A DNA stretch of 64,000 bases. It comes from Bacteroidales bacterium KHT7 (GTDB taxonomy: Bacteria > Bacteroidota > Bacteroidia > Bacteroidales > Bacteroidaceae). Both the position numbers and the translations under genes were made by a program. Location of the stretch: NCBI GenBank assembly GCA_900102385.1, contig FNBQ01000003.1:6787-70786 (forward strand). The letters run 5' to 3'. This document shows, one piece after another, positions 8,598 to 17,135 of the stretch (positions are counted from its first letter, which is position 1; each line of letters starts with the position of its first letter). The notes beneath the pieces are model-generated. The model was not told the origin of the DNA. It searched no databases and saw only the letters and a program-made list of their open reading frames with translations.

Positions 8598-9671
8598 TTA
8601 AAAGATTCGAATCTCACCGCTGCCAATGCACAGGCGGTGCTCCTCGTCGTACACCACACAGAACTGTCCGGGCGCAACGCCGTGAATTGGCTCGTCGGAC
8701 TTTATCCCCCATGTGCCGTCCTCGCGCATCGAAATCGTTCCTGGGTTATACTCGGGCGTGTGGCGAATCTTGAACATTATGCGATGCTCGCCACCATCCT
8801 CGCCCCACGGATTTTCGGTTATGAAGTGGAAATCTTCCATGTACCACTCGGTGCTGTAGGCATCCTTCGGACTGTATCCGTGCGAAACCCACAGAATGTT
8901 ATTCTTCACGTCTTTCTTAACCACAAACCACGGACCGCCACCAAAGCCAAGTCCCTTGCGCTGACCGATGGTGTGAAACCAGAGTCCTTTGTGCTCGCCT
9001 ATTATCTTTCGGCTATCGATGTCGATTACGCGTCCCGGATGCTCTCCCAAGAATCGGCGCACATACTCGCGGAAATCAATCTGACCGAGGAAGCAAACGC
9101 CCTGACTGTCCTTTCTGTTGGCATTGATGAGGTTATTCTTCACGGCAATTTCGCGCACCTCTTCTTTGTACAGAAAGCCGATTGGAAACATCGACTTGCT
9201 TATCTGCTGATAGTTAAGCTGACAGAGAAAATCGGTCTGATCTTTCACCGGGTCGGGACTCGTTGCCAGCCACACCTTACCATTATGAATGGCAGTCTGA
9301 GCATAGTGTCCTGTAGCGGTGAAGTCGAATTCGTGTCCGATTTTCTCTTCGAAACAGCCGAATTTTATGAGTTTGTTGCACATCACATCGGGGTTTGGCG
9401 TGAGTCCGCGACGCTCCTTGTCCATCGTATATTTTACAACCTGATCCCAATATTCGTGATGAAGGTCAATCTGCTCTAACTTGCAGTCGTACTTTCGCGC
9501 AAGCCACTGGCACACTTCCCAATCTTCCTCAGAAGAACAGTTCCACGCTTCCTTCTCTTCGGGACCAATGAGAATATAAAACAGAGTGGGACGATGTCCC
9601 TGCTCACGCAACATATGAAGAGCGACGGCACTATCAACACCGCCCGATAACAACAATGCTATATTTTCCAT
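8598..9671 (-). CDS. mnmA: tRNA-specific 2-thiouridylase MnmA
   Basis: A 357-residue enzyme that thiolates U34 of tRNA-Lys, Glu and Gln using ATP and a relayed sulfur. The PP-loop SGGVDS lies at residues 8-13, and the two redox cysteines are visible in PDVMCNKLIKFG and SQGVCFLG. A GHYAQ motif and the C-terminal beta-barrel domain are present. I chose ATG 9671, because the promoter (complement of 9693-9724) lies immediately upstream and excludes the longer frame from 9836. Confidence 0.96.
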   Translation of the reverse strand: MENIALLLSGGVDSAVALHMLREQGHRPTLFYILIGPEEKEAWNCSSEEDWEVCQWLARKYDCKLEQIDLHHEYWDQVVKYTMDKERRGLTPNPDVMCNKLIKFGCFEEKIGHEFDFTATGHYAQTAIHNGKVWLATSPDPVKDQTDFLCQLNYQQISKSMFPIGFLYKEEVREIAVKNNLINANRKDSQGVCFLGQIDFREYVRRFLGEHPGRVIDIDSRKIIGEHKGLWFHTIGQRKGLGFGGGPWFVVKKDVKNNILWVSHGYSPKDAYSTEWYMEDFHFITENPWGEDGGEHRIMFKIRHTPEYNPGTISMREDGTWGIKSDEPIHGVAPGQFCVVYDEEHRLCIGSGEIRIF

Positions 9672-9692
9672 AAAAGGGTTGATTTTAGACTG

Positions 9693-9724
9693 CAAAATTA
9701 GTGTAAAAAAGTCAGAAAAACAAA
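9693..9724 (-). promoter_or_regulatory. mnmA promoter
   Basis: On the minus strand TTTG (complement of 9721-9724) and TAATTTTG (complement of 9693-9700) are exactly 20 bp apart, a full match to the Bacteroidota consensus. Confidence 0.8.
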
Positions 9725-9765
9725 ATATACCATATAGATGGTATGCGATTACTTTGCTGTCGGTA

Positions 9766-9796
9766 TTGGAACAAACAAAAAAACGCCCTATCTTTG
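9766..9796 (+). promoter_or_regulatory. cysK promoter
   Basis: TTG at 9766-9768 and TATCTTTG at 9789-9796, spaced 20 bp. It diverges from the mnmA promoter, with about 40 bp between them. Confidence 0.8.
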
Positions 9797-9838
9797 CAAT
9801 ATCAAACATAAACAAAAACCATACAAAAAAATACAATT

Positions 9839-10786
9839 ATGAGCAACATCGCAAACCAACTAACCGAACTTATCGGTCGCACACCACTCGTAAGACTGAA
9901 CCGTTTCGGAAAGGAACTTAATCCGGGAGCAGAAATAGTAGTAAAAGTAGAGTCGTTCAACCCCGGCGGAAGTGCAAAAGACCGTATCGCCCTCGCAATG
10001 ATTGAGGATGCCGAGAAGAAAGGCCTTCTTACTCCAGGCGCAACCATCATAGAGCCAACAAGCGGAAATACTGGCGTTGGACTTGCACTCGTAGCTGCAG
10101 TAAAGGGCTACAAACTTATACTTACAATGCCCGACTCGATGAGCATTGAGCGCAGAAACCTTCTGAAGGCTTACGGCGCAAAAATCGAACTCACTCCGGG
10201 AAAGGACGGAATGCAAGGCGCAGTTGACAAGGCTAATGAACTTCACGCACAGACTCCGGGTTCGTTCATCCCAATGCAGTTCGAAAATCCTGCAAATCCT
10301 CAGAGACATTACGCAACAACAGCCGAGGAAATCTGGAAAGATACCGACGGAAAGGTTGATATCTTCGTTGCTGGCGTTGGTACTGGCGGTACAGTAAGCG
10401 GTACAGGAAAGCGCTTGAAGGAACTCAACCCGAACGTTAAAATCGTAGCCGTTGAACCTGCAAGTTCACCTCTCATCACAACAGGAAAGGCTGGTCCTCA
10501 CAAGATTCAGGGAATCGGTGCAAACTTCATTCCAAAGACTTACGACGCAAGCGTTGTAGACGAGGTCTTGACCGTTGAGAACGATGATGCCATCCGCTCA
10601 GGCCGAAGACTGGCTCAGGAAGACGGTCTGCTTGTCGGAATCTCATCAGGAGCGGCAGCATACGCAGCACTTCAACTTGCATTGCGCCCAGAAAACAAGG
10701 GCAAGCGCATCGTTGCCCTGCTTCCAGATACTGGCGAGCGTTATCTGTCAACTGTTCTTTACGCCTTCGAGGAATATCCGCTTTAA
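9839..10786 (+). CDS. cysK: cysteine synthase A (O-acetylserine sulfhydrylase)
   Basis: A 315-residue PLP enzyme that makes cysteine from O-acetylserine and sulfide. The PLP lysine is K47 in [11 protein letters not shown]. The substrate loop TSGNTG, the phosphate-binding loop [12 protein letters not shown] and the C-terminal GISSGAA motif are intact, and the length is typical. A good promoter lies upstream. A small hypothetical gene begins 3 nt after the stop, implying an operon. Confidence 0.97.
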   Translation: MSNIANQLTELIGRTPLVRLNRFGKELNPGAEIVVKVESFNPGGSAKDRIALAMIEDAEKKGLLTPGATIIEPTSGNTGVGLALVAAVKGYKLILTMPDSMSIERRNLLKAYGAKIELTPGKDGMQGAVDKANELHAQTPGSFIPMQFENPANPQRHYATTAEEIWKDTDGKVDIFVAGVGTGGTVSGTGKRLKELNPNVKIVAVEPASSPLITTGKAGPHKIQGIGANFIPKTYDASVVDEVLTVENDDAIRSGRRLAQEDGLLVGISSGAAAYAALQLALRPENKGKRIVALLPDTGERYLSTVLYAFEEYPL

Positions 10787-10789
10787 ATT

Positions 10790-11083
10790 ATGGCAGACGC
10801 AAAGAAATTTGTCTGCTGCCTCGAATGCGCAAACGGCACTTTCATGCAGTGGTTCGACAATCCGGTGGTGTGCGAATGTAGCGTAAGAACGGCTATCAGA
10901 TTCGTTGCAAAATCGAGCAAGATTTGTTCCGACTTCCGCCCATCGAACAATCCGAATCCCGCCATCAGGCACTTCGACTCGTACGAAGAGTCTCAGGCGA
11001 TGTTCAGAGAAAGAACGGAGACAAAACTGCGAAAGTATCTGCAAGAGGAACTTGACAAGGCTAACGAGAAAAAGAATCCCTAA
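10790..11083 (+). CDS. conserved-looking 97-residue hypothetical protein, cysK operon
   Basis: The ATG at 10790 follows the cysK stop by 3 nt, so co-transcription is likely. The protein is soluble, with a Cys-rich N-terminal part (CCLECANG, VVCEC) and a charged helical C-terminus. I recognise no domain. The Cys residues could suggest metal or redox chemistry, but no standard CxxC pair arrangement is complete. Its 3' end overlaps the convergent gene by 23 bp. Confidence 0.7.
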   Translation: MADAKKFVCCLECANGTFMQWFDNPVVCECSVRTAIRFVAKSSKICSDFRPSNNPNPAIRHFDSYEESQAMFRERTETKLRKYLQEELDKANEKKNP

Positions 11084-12119
11084 AGACAATACGTATCGGG
11101 AGGTGGTCGCTGTACCCTTCCCGATACTTCATGCCGTTATACGTCCTGAAGGGTTTCATTCCACCAAACTTTAAATCGGGTTCGAGCAAGAACTCAAAAT
11201 CGCATATCTGCGCATCCTCATAGGTTGTGCACAGATTTTCTGTGTCAGTAAGCAAGAGTCCGTTTACGATACATTGGTCTATGATGTTCCAATATCCTTT
11301 ATACCGATAAGTACCAATCGTATTACCGTTCTTTTTCTGCTTTCCGTTCATCAGATTATAATACGAATTTGCCTTTATCGAATCGTTCTGCGCAGGCGGA
11401 CGGACCGCACCAACGACCTCGGCAACAGGCTTTGAATCGGGATAATCGTTGAAGTCTCCGATAATGATGATTTTCGGCTTATGCCTTACGCTTTGTATCG
11501 AATCGGCCGTCAGACGGATTTTCTCTGCCACGCAAACTCTGAAAGGCTCGCTCTTCAGCCTTCCGCCAAGCATACTTGGCAGATGCGCCACCATGACATC
11601 GAGCGTGTCGCCACTCATCACGCATCCCGAAACATGAAGTATGTCGCGCGTCGGGCGTTGTCCCGCCTTCTGTTCGATACGAAAGAATTCCGATTGTATC
11701 AGTTTGAAAGTCTCTGGCTGATAGAGCAACGCGACATCTATTCCGCGCGCATCAGGCGATTCGGTAACGCAATATTTGTAGCCCAGGTTTCGCAGAGGAC
11801 TTCGGCGCGTAAGGTCGTACAAAACCGAGTCGTTTTCCACCTCGCAGAGCGCAACGATATCGGGCGGAGTCTGTCCCTCGCCCACCGCCACAATCGTCTG
11901 AGCCGTATGCGCCAGTTTCTTCCAATATCGTCGCGGACTCCAGCCACGAATTGCGCCAGGCAGGAATTCGTTGTCGTTTTTAAGCGAGTCGTGCTTTGTG
12001 TCGAAAAGGTTTTCGCAGTTCAGTTCCATCACGACAAAACGGTTCTGTGCCGTCGTTTCCTGATGCGGAAGAAGGCACACAAAAGCGACAAAAGCCAGTC
12101 GTGCAAAGATGTTTTTCAT
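11061..12119 (-). CDS. secreted endonuclease/exonuclease/phosphatase-family protein
   Basis: A 352-residue protein with a signal peptide (cleavage near TTAQN). It has EEP-superfamily motifs: LNCENLFD near the N-terminus, ALCEVEN with the metal-binding Glu, IIIGDFNDYPDS with Asp and Asn, and the C-terminal YSDHLPI with the catalytic His. EEP enzymes hydrolyse phosphodiesters (nucleic acid, phospholipid or inositol phosphate). The secreted form suggests an extracytoplasmic nuclease or phosphoesterase. It is last in a minus-strand operon with the beta-helix lipoprotein and a small hypothetical gene. Confidence 0.85.
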   Translation of the reverse strand: MKNIFARLAFVAFVCLLPHQETTAQNRFVVMELNCENLFDTKHDSLKNDNEFLPGAIRGWSPRRYWKKLAHTAQTIVAVGEGQTPPDIVALCEVENDSVLYDLTRRSPLRNLGYKYCVTESPDARGIDVALLYQPETFKLIQSEFFRIEQKAGQRPTRDILHVSGCVMSGDTLDVMVAHLPSMLGGRLKSEPFRVCVAEKIRLTADSIQSVRHKPKIIIIGDFNDYPDSKPVAEVVGAVRPPAQNDSIKANSYYNLMNGKQKKNGNTIGTYRYKGYWNIIDQCIVNGLLLTDTENLCTTYEDAQICDFEFLLEPDLKFGGMKPFRTYNGMKYREGYSDHLPIRIVFRDSFSR

Positions 12120-12134
12120 AGGCTTCGTTTTGGT

Positions 12135-13607
12135 TTATTTTTTATACTGATAGCAGCCGATGTCGGGCTTTCCAACGCGTTCAACGCCGTCCTTGTCATA
12201 CGGAAGAAATTCCATAGCCTCCATAACAGCCCGTCCGCGAGCGCACGAAAGCGAGTCGAGATGAAAGTCGTAGACGAAGTTTTCGTGGTCTATATTTCTA
12301 AAATTGGCAGCCTGAATAATCAGCTTTTCGGACTTGTCTTTTTTCGGTATTCCCGGCTTTCCGGCAAGTATTTCATTATCCCAAACAATTTCGGCAAACC
12401 GCGGATTGTCCTTCACTTCCGGAGTTCGGATAAGACATCCCACAAAGTTGTAGTCGAAAGGAATTTCGGGCATTTTCGGCGGAATTCCCATGAGTTCGTC
12501 CTTGCCTATTCCGGTAATTATGCAGTTCACAAAATCGCAGCCAAGCAACGGCGTACGCTCATCAGCAGAGAATCTAAGCGCAACTCCACGGTCGGCGCTC
12601 CACGGATAGAACTGCGCCAAGGTACAATGTACAAAACGACATCGTCCGCCTTCAATGTGAACGCAGTCTCCGCCAGCGTTTGTAATTTGCGAATTCAGCA
12701 CTTCGATGGTGTTATTTTTGCTGAAAATTCCGTGTTTTGTCACATTGTGTACAATAGAATTCCGAAGAAGAAGTTTCGATTTCTCTACACCCGACGAATC
12801 GCAGATAATTCCGTAATTTCCGCTGTGAATATCGGCATTTTCGATGATATTGTCGTTGCTCGACTTGCAGATTTTTATTCCCTCCCATTGCGCATTTACG
12901 CGGTCGTAAGGCAAATACCAGAGCAATCGGTCTGTTCTGTCGCCTCGCATCACGACAGGCTTGTCAACAGAGCCGTTCACTTCGAGCCGCCCATAGACTT
13001 TCAGCCCTGCCCCGCTATGGAAGAACATTCTTACCCCTTCGGCAATTCGGAGCGTAGCACCTTCTGCCACGCAAAGACTATCATAAATCAAATAAGGTTT
13101 TGACGATGAGAGAGTTGTATCGCCGTTTACCACCAATCCACGGCAAACTTCGGCATCTTGCGCGCTCGCCATCAGCAGAACCTTCTGCATCGCGCCGCTT
13201 TCGAGTGTGAAAATCAACGAATCTTTTATCTCCACGGGTTCTTGCTTGCCTGTCATGTCGGCAGTCAATTCAACAAAGACATACATACTGTCATTAGAAT
13301 GAATCTCCACATTGCTGAAATCCGTTCCCATCATGCCGTCCACATTCACTCTGAAGCCAGATGTTCCGCCAGATGCAAGTCGGATATTGCTTATCCTGAC
13401 GCCTTCGTTCTGATTGTTGAAGACACGGATATTCTGAGTAGAAGAGCCTACCGATGTAAACACCGTATCGAACGAAACGGTGTCTTGCGAAAACGAAAGC
13501 AAAGCCGACCTGTCTGTCGTAAAACTCTCGTCTACGCTGCACGAAACAGCAACCGACGCAAGCAGCATGGCAACGGCAAGCGATAAGAGAAACGAAATCC
13601 TTTTCAT
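12135..13607 (-). CDS. lipoprotein with right-handed parallel beta-helix
   Basis: A 490-residue predicted lipoprotein (lipobox ASVAVSC, Cys about residue 23). Residues 40-150 look like an Ig-like or beta-rich domain. From about 160 to 400 there are irregular repeats typical of right-handed beta-helices (GIICDSSG, GIFSKNNTIEV, NAGGDCVHIEGG). It ends with PDIGCYQY, a motif I know from Bacteroidales surface proteins of this type. Such proteins often bind or process polysaccharide, but no catalytic residues can be assigned. It lies 15 bp upstream of the EEP gene in the same operon. Confidence 0.8.
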   Translation of the reverse strand: MKRISFLLSLAVAMLLASVAVSCSVDESFTTDRSALLSFSQDTVSFDTVFTSVGSSTQNIRVFNNQNEGVRISNIRLASGGTSGFRVNVDGMMGTDFSNVEIHSNDSMYVFVELTADMTGKQEPVEIKDSLIFTLESGAMQKVLLMASAQDAEVCRGLVVNGDTTLSSSKPYLIYDSLCVAEGATLRIAEGVRMFFHSGAGLKVYGRLEVNGSVDKPVVMRGDRTDRLLWYLPYDRVNAQWEGIKICKSSNDNIIENADIHSGNYGIICDSSGVEKSKLLLRNSIVHNVTKHGIFSKNNTIEVLNSQITNAGGDCVHIEGGRCRFVHCTLAQFYPWSADRGVALRFSADERTPLLGCDFVNCIITGIGKDELMGIPPKMPEIPFDYNFVGCLIRTPEVKDNPRFAEIVWDNEILAGKPGIPKKDKSEKLIIQAANFRNIDHENFVYDFHLDSLSCARGRAVMEAMEFLPYDKDGVERVGKPDIGCYQYKK

Positions 13608-13637
13608 ACCTTAAATAACGCGCAAAGGATGCAATTA

Positions 13638-13943
13638 TTATATATTGGTACTCTGCATTCGCCACTCCATCTGCGGATGAACGGCACGATATTCGTCCTC
13701 CATTTCCGAGGCAAAGACATTCAGTTCAATTCTGATGTTTTCCTTGTCCTTGAAAGGCACGGCAAACACTCCGCCGGTCTCGTAAAGGTTGTTTTTCAAG
13801 TAGATATCGTACTTTTCGGCAGCCCTTCGGATGAACTTTTCCTTCAAATCCATAGCCGACGGCGATGCACACGACAATCCTTCAACCTCAACCTGAACCC
13901 AGAACAACAAAATCTTTGACTTTTCAATATCGGTAAATATCAT
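13638..13943 (-). CDS. 101-residue hypothetical protein, first gene of a three-gene operon
   Basis: A small soluble protein with no signal peptide and no family I recognise. It lies 30 bp upstream of the beta-helix lipoprotein gene on the same strand. A -7 box TAACTTTG (complement of 13964-13971) precedes it, so it probably leads the operon. The composition is ordinary. Confidence 0.65.
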   Translation of the reverse strand: MIFTDIEKSKILLFWVQVEVEGLSCASPSAMDLKEKFIRRAAEKYDIYLKNNLYETGGVFAVPFKDKENIRIELNVFASEMEDEYRAVHPQMEWRMQSTNI

Positions 13944-13983
13944 AATTATAGGTCTATTTTATGCAAAGTTACAAAAAAAAATG

Positions 13984-13991
13984 TATCTTTG
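13984..13991 (+). promoter_or_regulatory. -7 box of the 69-residue membrane protein gene
   Basis: TATCTTTG, 18 bp before ATG 14010. It is only 12 bp from the divergent -7 box at 13964-13971, so the two promoters overlap and may interfere with each other. Confidence 0.6.
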
Positions 13992-14009
13992 CGGCAAATT
14001 GCGTTTAAA

Positions 14010-14219
14010 ATGATAAAATTAGCACTAACTTGTGTGGCACTACTTGCCGTATCAATGATACTTATGTGTATTAACATTCTGCTGAAGAAAAACGGCAGAT
14101 TCAGAAGCCAGCATGTGGGTGCAAACAAGGCTATGAGAGATAACAAGGTGGGCTGCGTACAGAGTCAAGACTTTCAGATGCGCCTCGACAATCCCAGAGC
14201 CGTGAAAGAACGATTATAA
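14010..14219 (+). CDS. 69-residue single-pass membrane protein
   Basis: One N-terminal membrane helix (ALTCVALLAVSMILMCINILL), then a basic cytoplasmic-type tail containing NGRFRSQHVGANKAMR and GCVQSQD. The tail looks conserved in type, since the invariant-looking His, Asn, Cys and Gln are densely placed, but I cannot assign a function. The start at ATG 14010 is fixed by the promoter at 13984-13991, which overlaps the alternative upstream start. An OmpH-like gene follows 22 bp later, probably in the same operon. Confidence 0.75.
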   Translation: MIKLALTCVALLAVSMILMCINILLKKNGRFRSQHVGANKAMRDNKVGCVQSQDFQMRLDNPRAVKERL

Positions 14220-14241
14220 AATTATATACTATAAAAGAAAA

Positions 14242-14865
14242 ATGAAGAAAATGACTCTTATGTGTGGCAGCCTCGCTGCTGCTACATTACTTCTGTTTAC
14301 CCAGTGTAACCAGACCGCAGAGACAACACCAAGCGCAGCATCTACCGCTGCCGGCACATCAATGAAAATTGCTTATGTCGAGGTTGACTCTCTTATGAAC
14401 AATTACAATTTTGCCAAGGACTATACAGCACTTCTTACAAAGAAAAGCGAGAGCATCCAGAGCACTCTTGCAAGCAAAGGTCAGGCTTTGCAGAACAGAG
14501 CAGCCGACTTCCAGCGCAAGATTCAGAGCAATGCCTTCACTCGCGAGCAGGCAGAGAACGAACAGAGAAACCTTCAGCAGATGCAGCAGAGCCTCGAGGC
14601 TCTTCAGGGACGCCTTGCACAAGAGTTCCAGTCTGAGCAGAACAAGTACAACGAGGCTCTTCACGACTCTCTGAACCACTTCCTTGCACAGTACAACAAG
14701 GACAAGAAGTTCAGCCTCATCCTTACAAAGAGCGGCGACAACATCCTCTATGCCGACAAGACATACGACATCACAAACGAGGTTGTAGCCGGTCTTAACA
14801 AGCGCTACAAGCAGCCAGCCGAGTTGAAGGGCGCATCAACTTCAAAGAAGGAAGAGAAGAAATAA
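14242..14865 (+). CDS. OmpH/Skp-family periplasmic chaperone-like protein
   Basis: A 207-residue protein with a signal sequence and a possible lipobox (LLLFTQC, Cys about residue 22). From about residue 40 the pattern is that of OmpH/Skp: a beta strand (MKIAYVEVDSLM), a long Gln/Glu-rich coiled coil (about 60-150) and a return strand (FSLILTKSGDNILYAD). Skp proteins hold unfolded outer-membrane proteins in the periplasm. The Lys/Glu tail is low complexity. A terminator follows directly. Confidence 0.88.
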   Translation: MKKMTLMCGSLAAATLLLFTQCNQTAETTPSAASTAAGTSMKIAYVEVDSLMNNYNFAKDYTALLTKKSESIQSTLASKGQALQNRAADFQRKIQSNAFTREQAENEQRNLQQMQQSLEALQGRLAQEFQSEQNKYNEALHDSLNHFLAQYNKDKKFSLILTKSGDNILYADKTYDITNEVVAGLNKRYKQPAELKGASTSKKEEKK

Positions 14866-14886
14866 TCAAAAAAAACATAATCAATC

Positions 14887-14925
14887 AAAAAAAAGGGAGT
14901 TTCTATTTCGATTCTCCCTTTTTTT
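14887..14925 (+). terminator. terminator after the OmpH-like gene
   Basis: The A-run plus GGGAG (14887-14899) pairs with CTCCC plus the T-run (14914-14925). Confidence 0.85.
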
Positions 14926-14942
14926 CTTAGACACGTTTCACT

Positions 14943-15185
14943 ATGGTTTTATTCAGTTTCGATTTTCAAGTTCCGGAGAACAGCGAACTCGTAAATGACG
15001 AGATAAACGACCGTGTTCAGGCGGTAATAAGATGCTTTGACGAACGAAGCAAGGTTGTAGACCCTAACGGCCCGTGGATTATCCGCTCCGAAAGCCGAGA
15101 GGCTGCGCGCGAACTGCGATGCAAAATCCTTAACGAATTGGACGACCTTGACGTGATTTTTGGTGCAATTGAAGATTTTCGATAA
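14943..15185 (+). CDS. 80-residue hypothetical protein
   Basis: A small acidic soluble protein (ATG 14943) between a terminator and the tRNA cluster. It has no signal peptide and no family I recognise; segments such as VIRCFDERSKV and LNELDDLDVIFGAIEDF suggest an alpha/beta fold. No clear promoter is visible in the 17 bp between the upstream terminator and the start, so expression may depend on readthrough. Confidence 0.6.
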   Translation: MVLFSFDFQVPENSELVNDEINDRVQAVIRCFDERSKVVDPNGPWIIRSESREAARELRCKILNELDDLDVIFGAIEDFR

Positions 15186-15201
15186 AAAAACTTCCAAAAA
15201 G

Positions 15202-15232
15202 TTTGCAGGTTTAAAAATAAGTTGTATCTTTG
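15202..15232 (+). promoter_or_regulatory. tRNA operon promoter
   Basis: TTTG at 15202-15205 and TATCTTTG at 15225-15232, spaced 19 bp, lie 28 bp upstream of the first tRNA. Confidence 0.8.
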
Positions 15233-15259
15233 CATCGCTTTTGAAAACAAAGCAACCAC

Positions 15260-15332
15260 GCGGAAGTAGCTCAGTTGGTAGAGCACAACCTTGCCAAGGT
15301 TGGGGTCGCGGGTCCGAGTCCCGTTTTCCGCT
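15260..15332 (+). tRNA. tRNA-Gly(GCC), first copy
   Basis: A 73-nt cloverleaf. The acceptor GCGGAAG pairs with TTTCCGC, the D arm is AGCTCAGTTGGTAGAGC, the anticodon loop is TTGCCAA (GCC) and the T loop TTCG-type arm is intact. CCA is not encoded. It is identical to the copy at 15552. Confidence 0.95.
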
Positions 15333-15340
15333 CAAATAAA

Positions 15341-15423
15341 GCCCAGGTGGTGGAATGGTAGACACGTACGTTTCAGGTGCGTATGTCTTTGCGGACATGC
15401 AGGTTCGAGTCCTGTTCTGGGCA
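15341..15423 (+). tRNA. tRNA-Leu(CAG)
   Basis: An 83-nt class II tRNA with a long variable arm. The acceptor GCCCAGG pairs with TCTGGGC. The anticodon stem TACGT/GCGTA holds loop TTCAGGT, giving anticodon CAG. Confidence 0.93.
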
Positions 15424-15447
15424 CGACTGGTATGACCGAGATATTTT

Positions 15448-15530
15448 GGAGAGGTGGCGGAATGGTAGACGCGCTACTTTGAGGGGGTAGTGGGAGTTGT
15501 CCCGTGGGAGTTCGAGTCTCCTTCTCTTCA
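15448..15530 (+). tRNA. tRNA-Leu(GAG)
   Basis: An 83-nt class II tRNA. The acceptor GGAGAGG pairs with TCTCTTC (with G-U pairs). The anticodon stem CTACT/GGTAG holds loop TTGAGGG, giving anticodon GAG. A long variable arm is present. Confidence 0.92.
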
Positions 15531-15551
15531 CAATATAAAACATTCAGTAAT

Positions 15552-15624
15552 GCGGAAGTAGCTCAGTTGGTAGAGCACAACCTTGCCAAGGTTGGGGTCG
15601 CGGGTCCGAGTCCCGTTTTCCGCT
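15552..15624 (+). tRNA. tRNA-Gly(GCC), second copy
   Basis: Identical over all 73 nt to the tRNA-Gly at 15260, so it is a duplicated gene within one operon. Confidence 0.95.
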
Positions 15625-15631
15625 CAATAGG

Positions 15632-15667
15632 AAAGACTTGATTCCTTACGGATTCGAGTCTTTTTTC
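15632..15667 (+). terminator. terminator of the tRNA operon
   Basis: AAAGACTTGATTCC (15632-15645) pairs with GGATTCGAGTCTTT (15650-15663), followed by a T-run. Confidence 0.85.
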
Positions 15668-15750
15668 TGTTTTTATTAAACAGCAGAAAAGAAACAAAAT
15701 AAATATTATCCACAAAAAAATATCTTTTTCAACAGAAAAATCAACAAGAA

Positions 15751-16992
15751 ATGAAAAAACTGAGAATTGCAGCCATTACCGCAGCATGCCTGTTCGTCAT
15801 CATTCAGATAGCCGAATTGATTGTATTTTTTGGCGCACCACAATACAGCGATCAAATATTCCATCTCAAGTGCGCAACCAACGCATTTAACGAGAACTTA
15901 TGGTATCCAACGGTAAACAATCTGCACGACGATTTTATTGTCGCACCAGGACTTATCAACTTTTTGATACTACAACTTAGATTATTCGGCACAACCAATT
16001 ACAACGGAGTTTTTCAGCTCTTCATGAACGTCGCAATGCTATACGAAGTATTTTACATCGCAAAGCATTTCTTTACAGAGAAAGTGAGCTACATCGCTAC
16101 AATTATATACTGCCTGCTCATTTCAAACTATGTAGACATCTTGATATGGGGCACAGAAATGCCATTTTTATTCCTTGGCATGACTGGTTTCTGCCTTTGC
16201 TTGAAAAAAAAATGGTACAACGTACTATTAGCTTCTGTCCTATTCGCAATGAGCAACACAATCAGGCCTATAAGTCTATTGTTCGTTGTAATAATACTTA
16301 TTTATCTAGCAACCAACAAAGTAAACTGGAAACACTACGCATTATTATGCATCCCTTATTTCGTCCTTAATTTTGGTTATGGAAAAATAAACGAAGCGCG
16401 AATAGGTCATTTTGTAAACACATCTACGACTGGCGGAACAAACCTTCTTCAGACTGCACACGACAAAGCAGACGGCACGACAGCCAATGGATTAATAATA
16501 ATGTATCGACACCCCAAATATGCATACATGAAGAACAGAGACAAAACTGTTTTCGAAAAAGACAAGATGTGGAAAGATGCAGGAATTGACTGGATTAAGA
16601 AAAATCCTACAAAATACCTCAAAATGTTTTTCTACAAAGTCCCATACATGTATGCCGACGATACTTGGCCTGTCAGAATATGTTCAGACCAGACGGTTAC
16701 GCAATGCGACCAAAGTAATAAGACAAAACTGATGCTTTCGCTGATAGCAATGAACATTCCGTATTATTGCATCTTCATTTTAGCACTTCTATCAGTTCTT
16801 CTCTTTGGCAAGAAATTGTATAGCGATCACAAAGGTAGTTTTATATTACTACTCTATTTGATTATGGGTACGGCAGGAACAGTTATCATGCCTGTCCTTC
16901 CAAGATATCACTACCCATTCATGTTTACAATAGTAATTCTTGCCGCCTATAGTGCAGAATGCATTTATAATAAAAGAACAAAGAAATCATAA
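15751..16992 (+). CDS. multi-pass membrane glycosyltransferase-like protein (GT-C type)
   Basis: A 413-residue protein with about ten hydrophobic segments. It has an early acidic loop (APQYSDQIFHL) typical of dolichol/undecaprenyl-phosphate-sugar-dependent GT-C enzymes, where the Asp in the first periplasmic loop is catalytic, and a late PRYHYPF motif common in this class. It probably transfers a sugar from a lipid-phosphate donor on the periplasmic side. A -7-like box TATCTTTT (15721-15728) precedes it and a terminator follows, so it is a single gene. The acceptor is unknown. Confidence 0.65.
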   Translation: MKKLRIAAITAACLFVIIQIAELIVFFGAPQYSDQIFHLKCATNAFNENLWYPTVNNLHDDFIVAPGLINFLILQLRLFGTTNYNGVFQLFMNVAMLYEVFYIAKHFFTEKVSYIATIIYCLLISNYVDILIWGTEMPFLFLGMTGFCLCLKKKWYNVLLASVLFAMSNTIRPISLLFVVIILIYLATNKVNWKHYALLCIPYFVLNFGYGKINEARIGHFVNTSTTGGTNLLQTAHDKADGTTANGLIIMYRHPKYAYMKNRDKTVFEKDKMWKDAGIDWIKKNPTKYLKMFFYKVPYMYADDTWPVRICSDQTVTQCDQSNKTKLMLSLIAMNIPYYCIFILALLSVLLFGKKLYSDHKGSFILLLYLIMGTAGTVIMPVLPRYHYPFMFTIVILAAYSAECIYNKRTKKS

Positions 16993-16998
16993 AGACAC

Positions 16999-17045
16999 AA
17001 ATGTTATCCTATAAAACCTTTCATTAATTATAGGATAACATTTTT
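16999..17045 (+). terminator. terminator after the GT-C-like gene
   Basis: AAATGTTATCCTAT pairs with ATAGGATAACATTT, followed by TTTTT. Confidence 0.85.
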
Positions 17046-17108
17046 CTTATTATCTCTCCTGCTTTTCATTTCTTTGTTTTTTATTCCCTTAAAACTAAAA
17101 AAATATAT

Positions 17109-17116
17109 TATCTTTG
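17109..17116 (+). promoter_or_regulatory. -7 box of the speD operon
   Basis: TATCTTTG, 20 bp before the speD start. No clear -33 element is visible. Confidence 0.6.
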
Positions 17117-17135
17117 CCGCCAAATATTTAACAAA

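Noticed and set aside
11481-13103. 540-codon open frame on the plus strand
   Set aside because: It lies wholly antisense to the EEP and beta-helix lipoprotein genes, with no family features and an Arg/His/Ser-rich composition typical of a shadow frame.
15260-15624. tRNA genes as attachment site of an integrated element
   Set aside because: There is no integrase gene and no tRNA 3'-end fragment duplicated at a distance, and the flanking genes look chromosomal.
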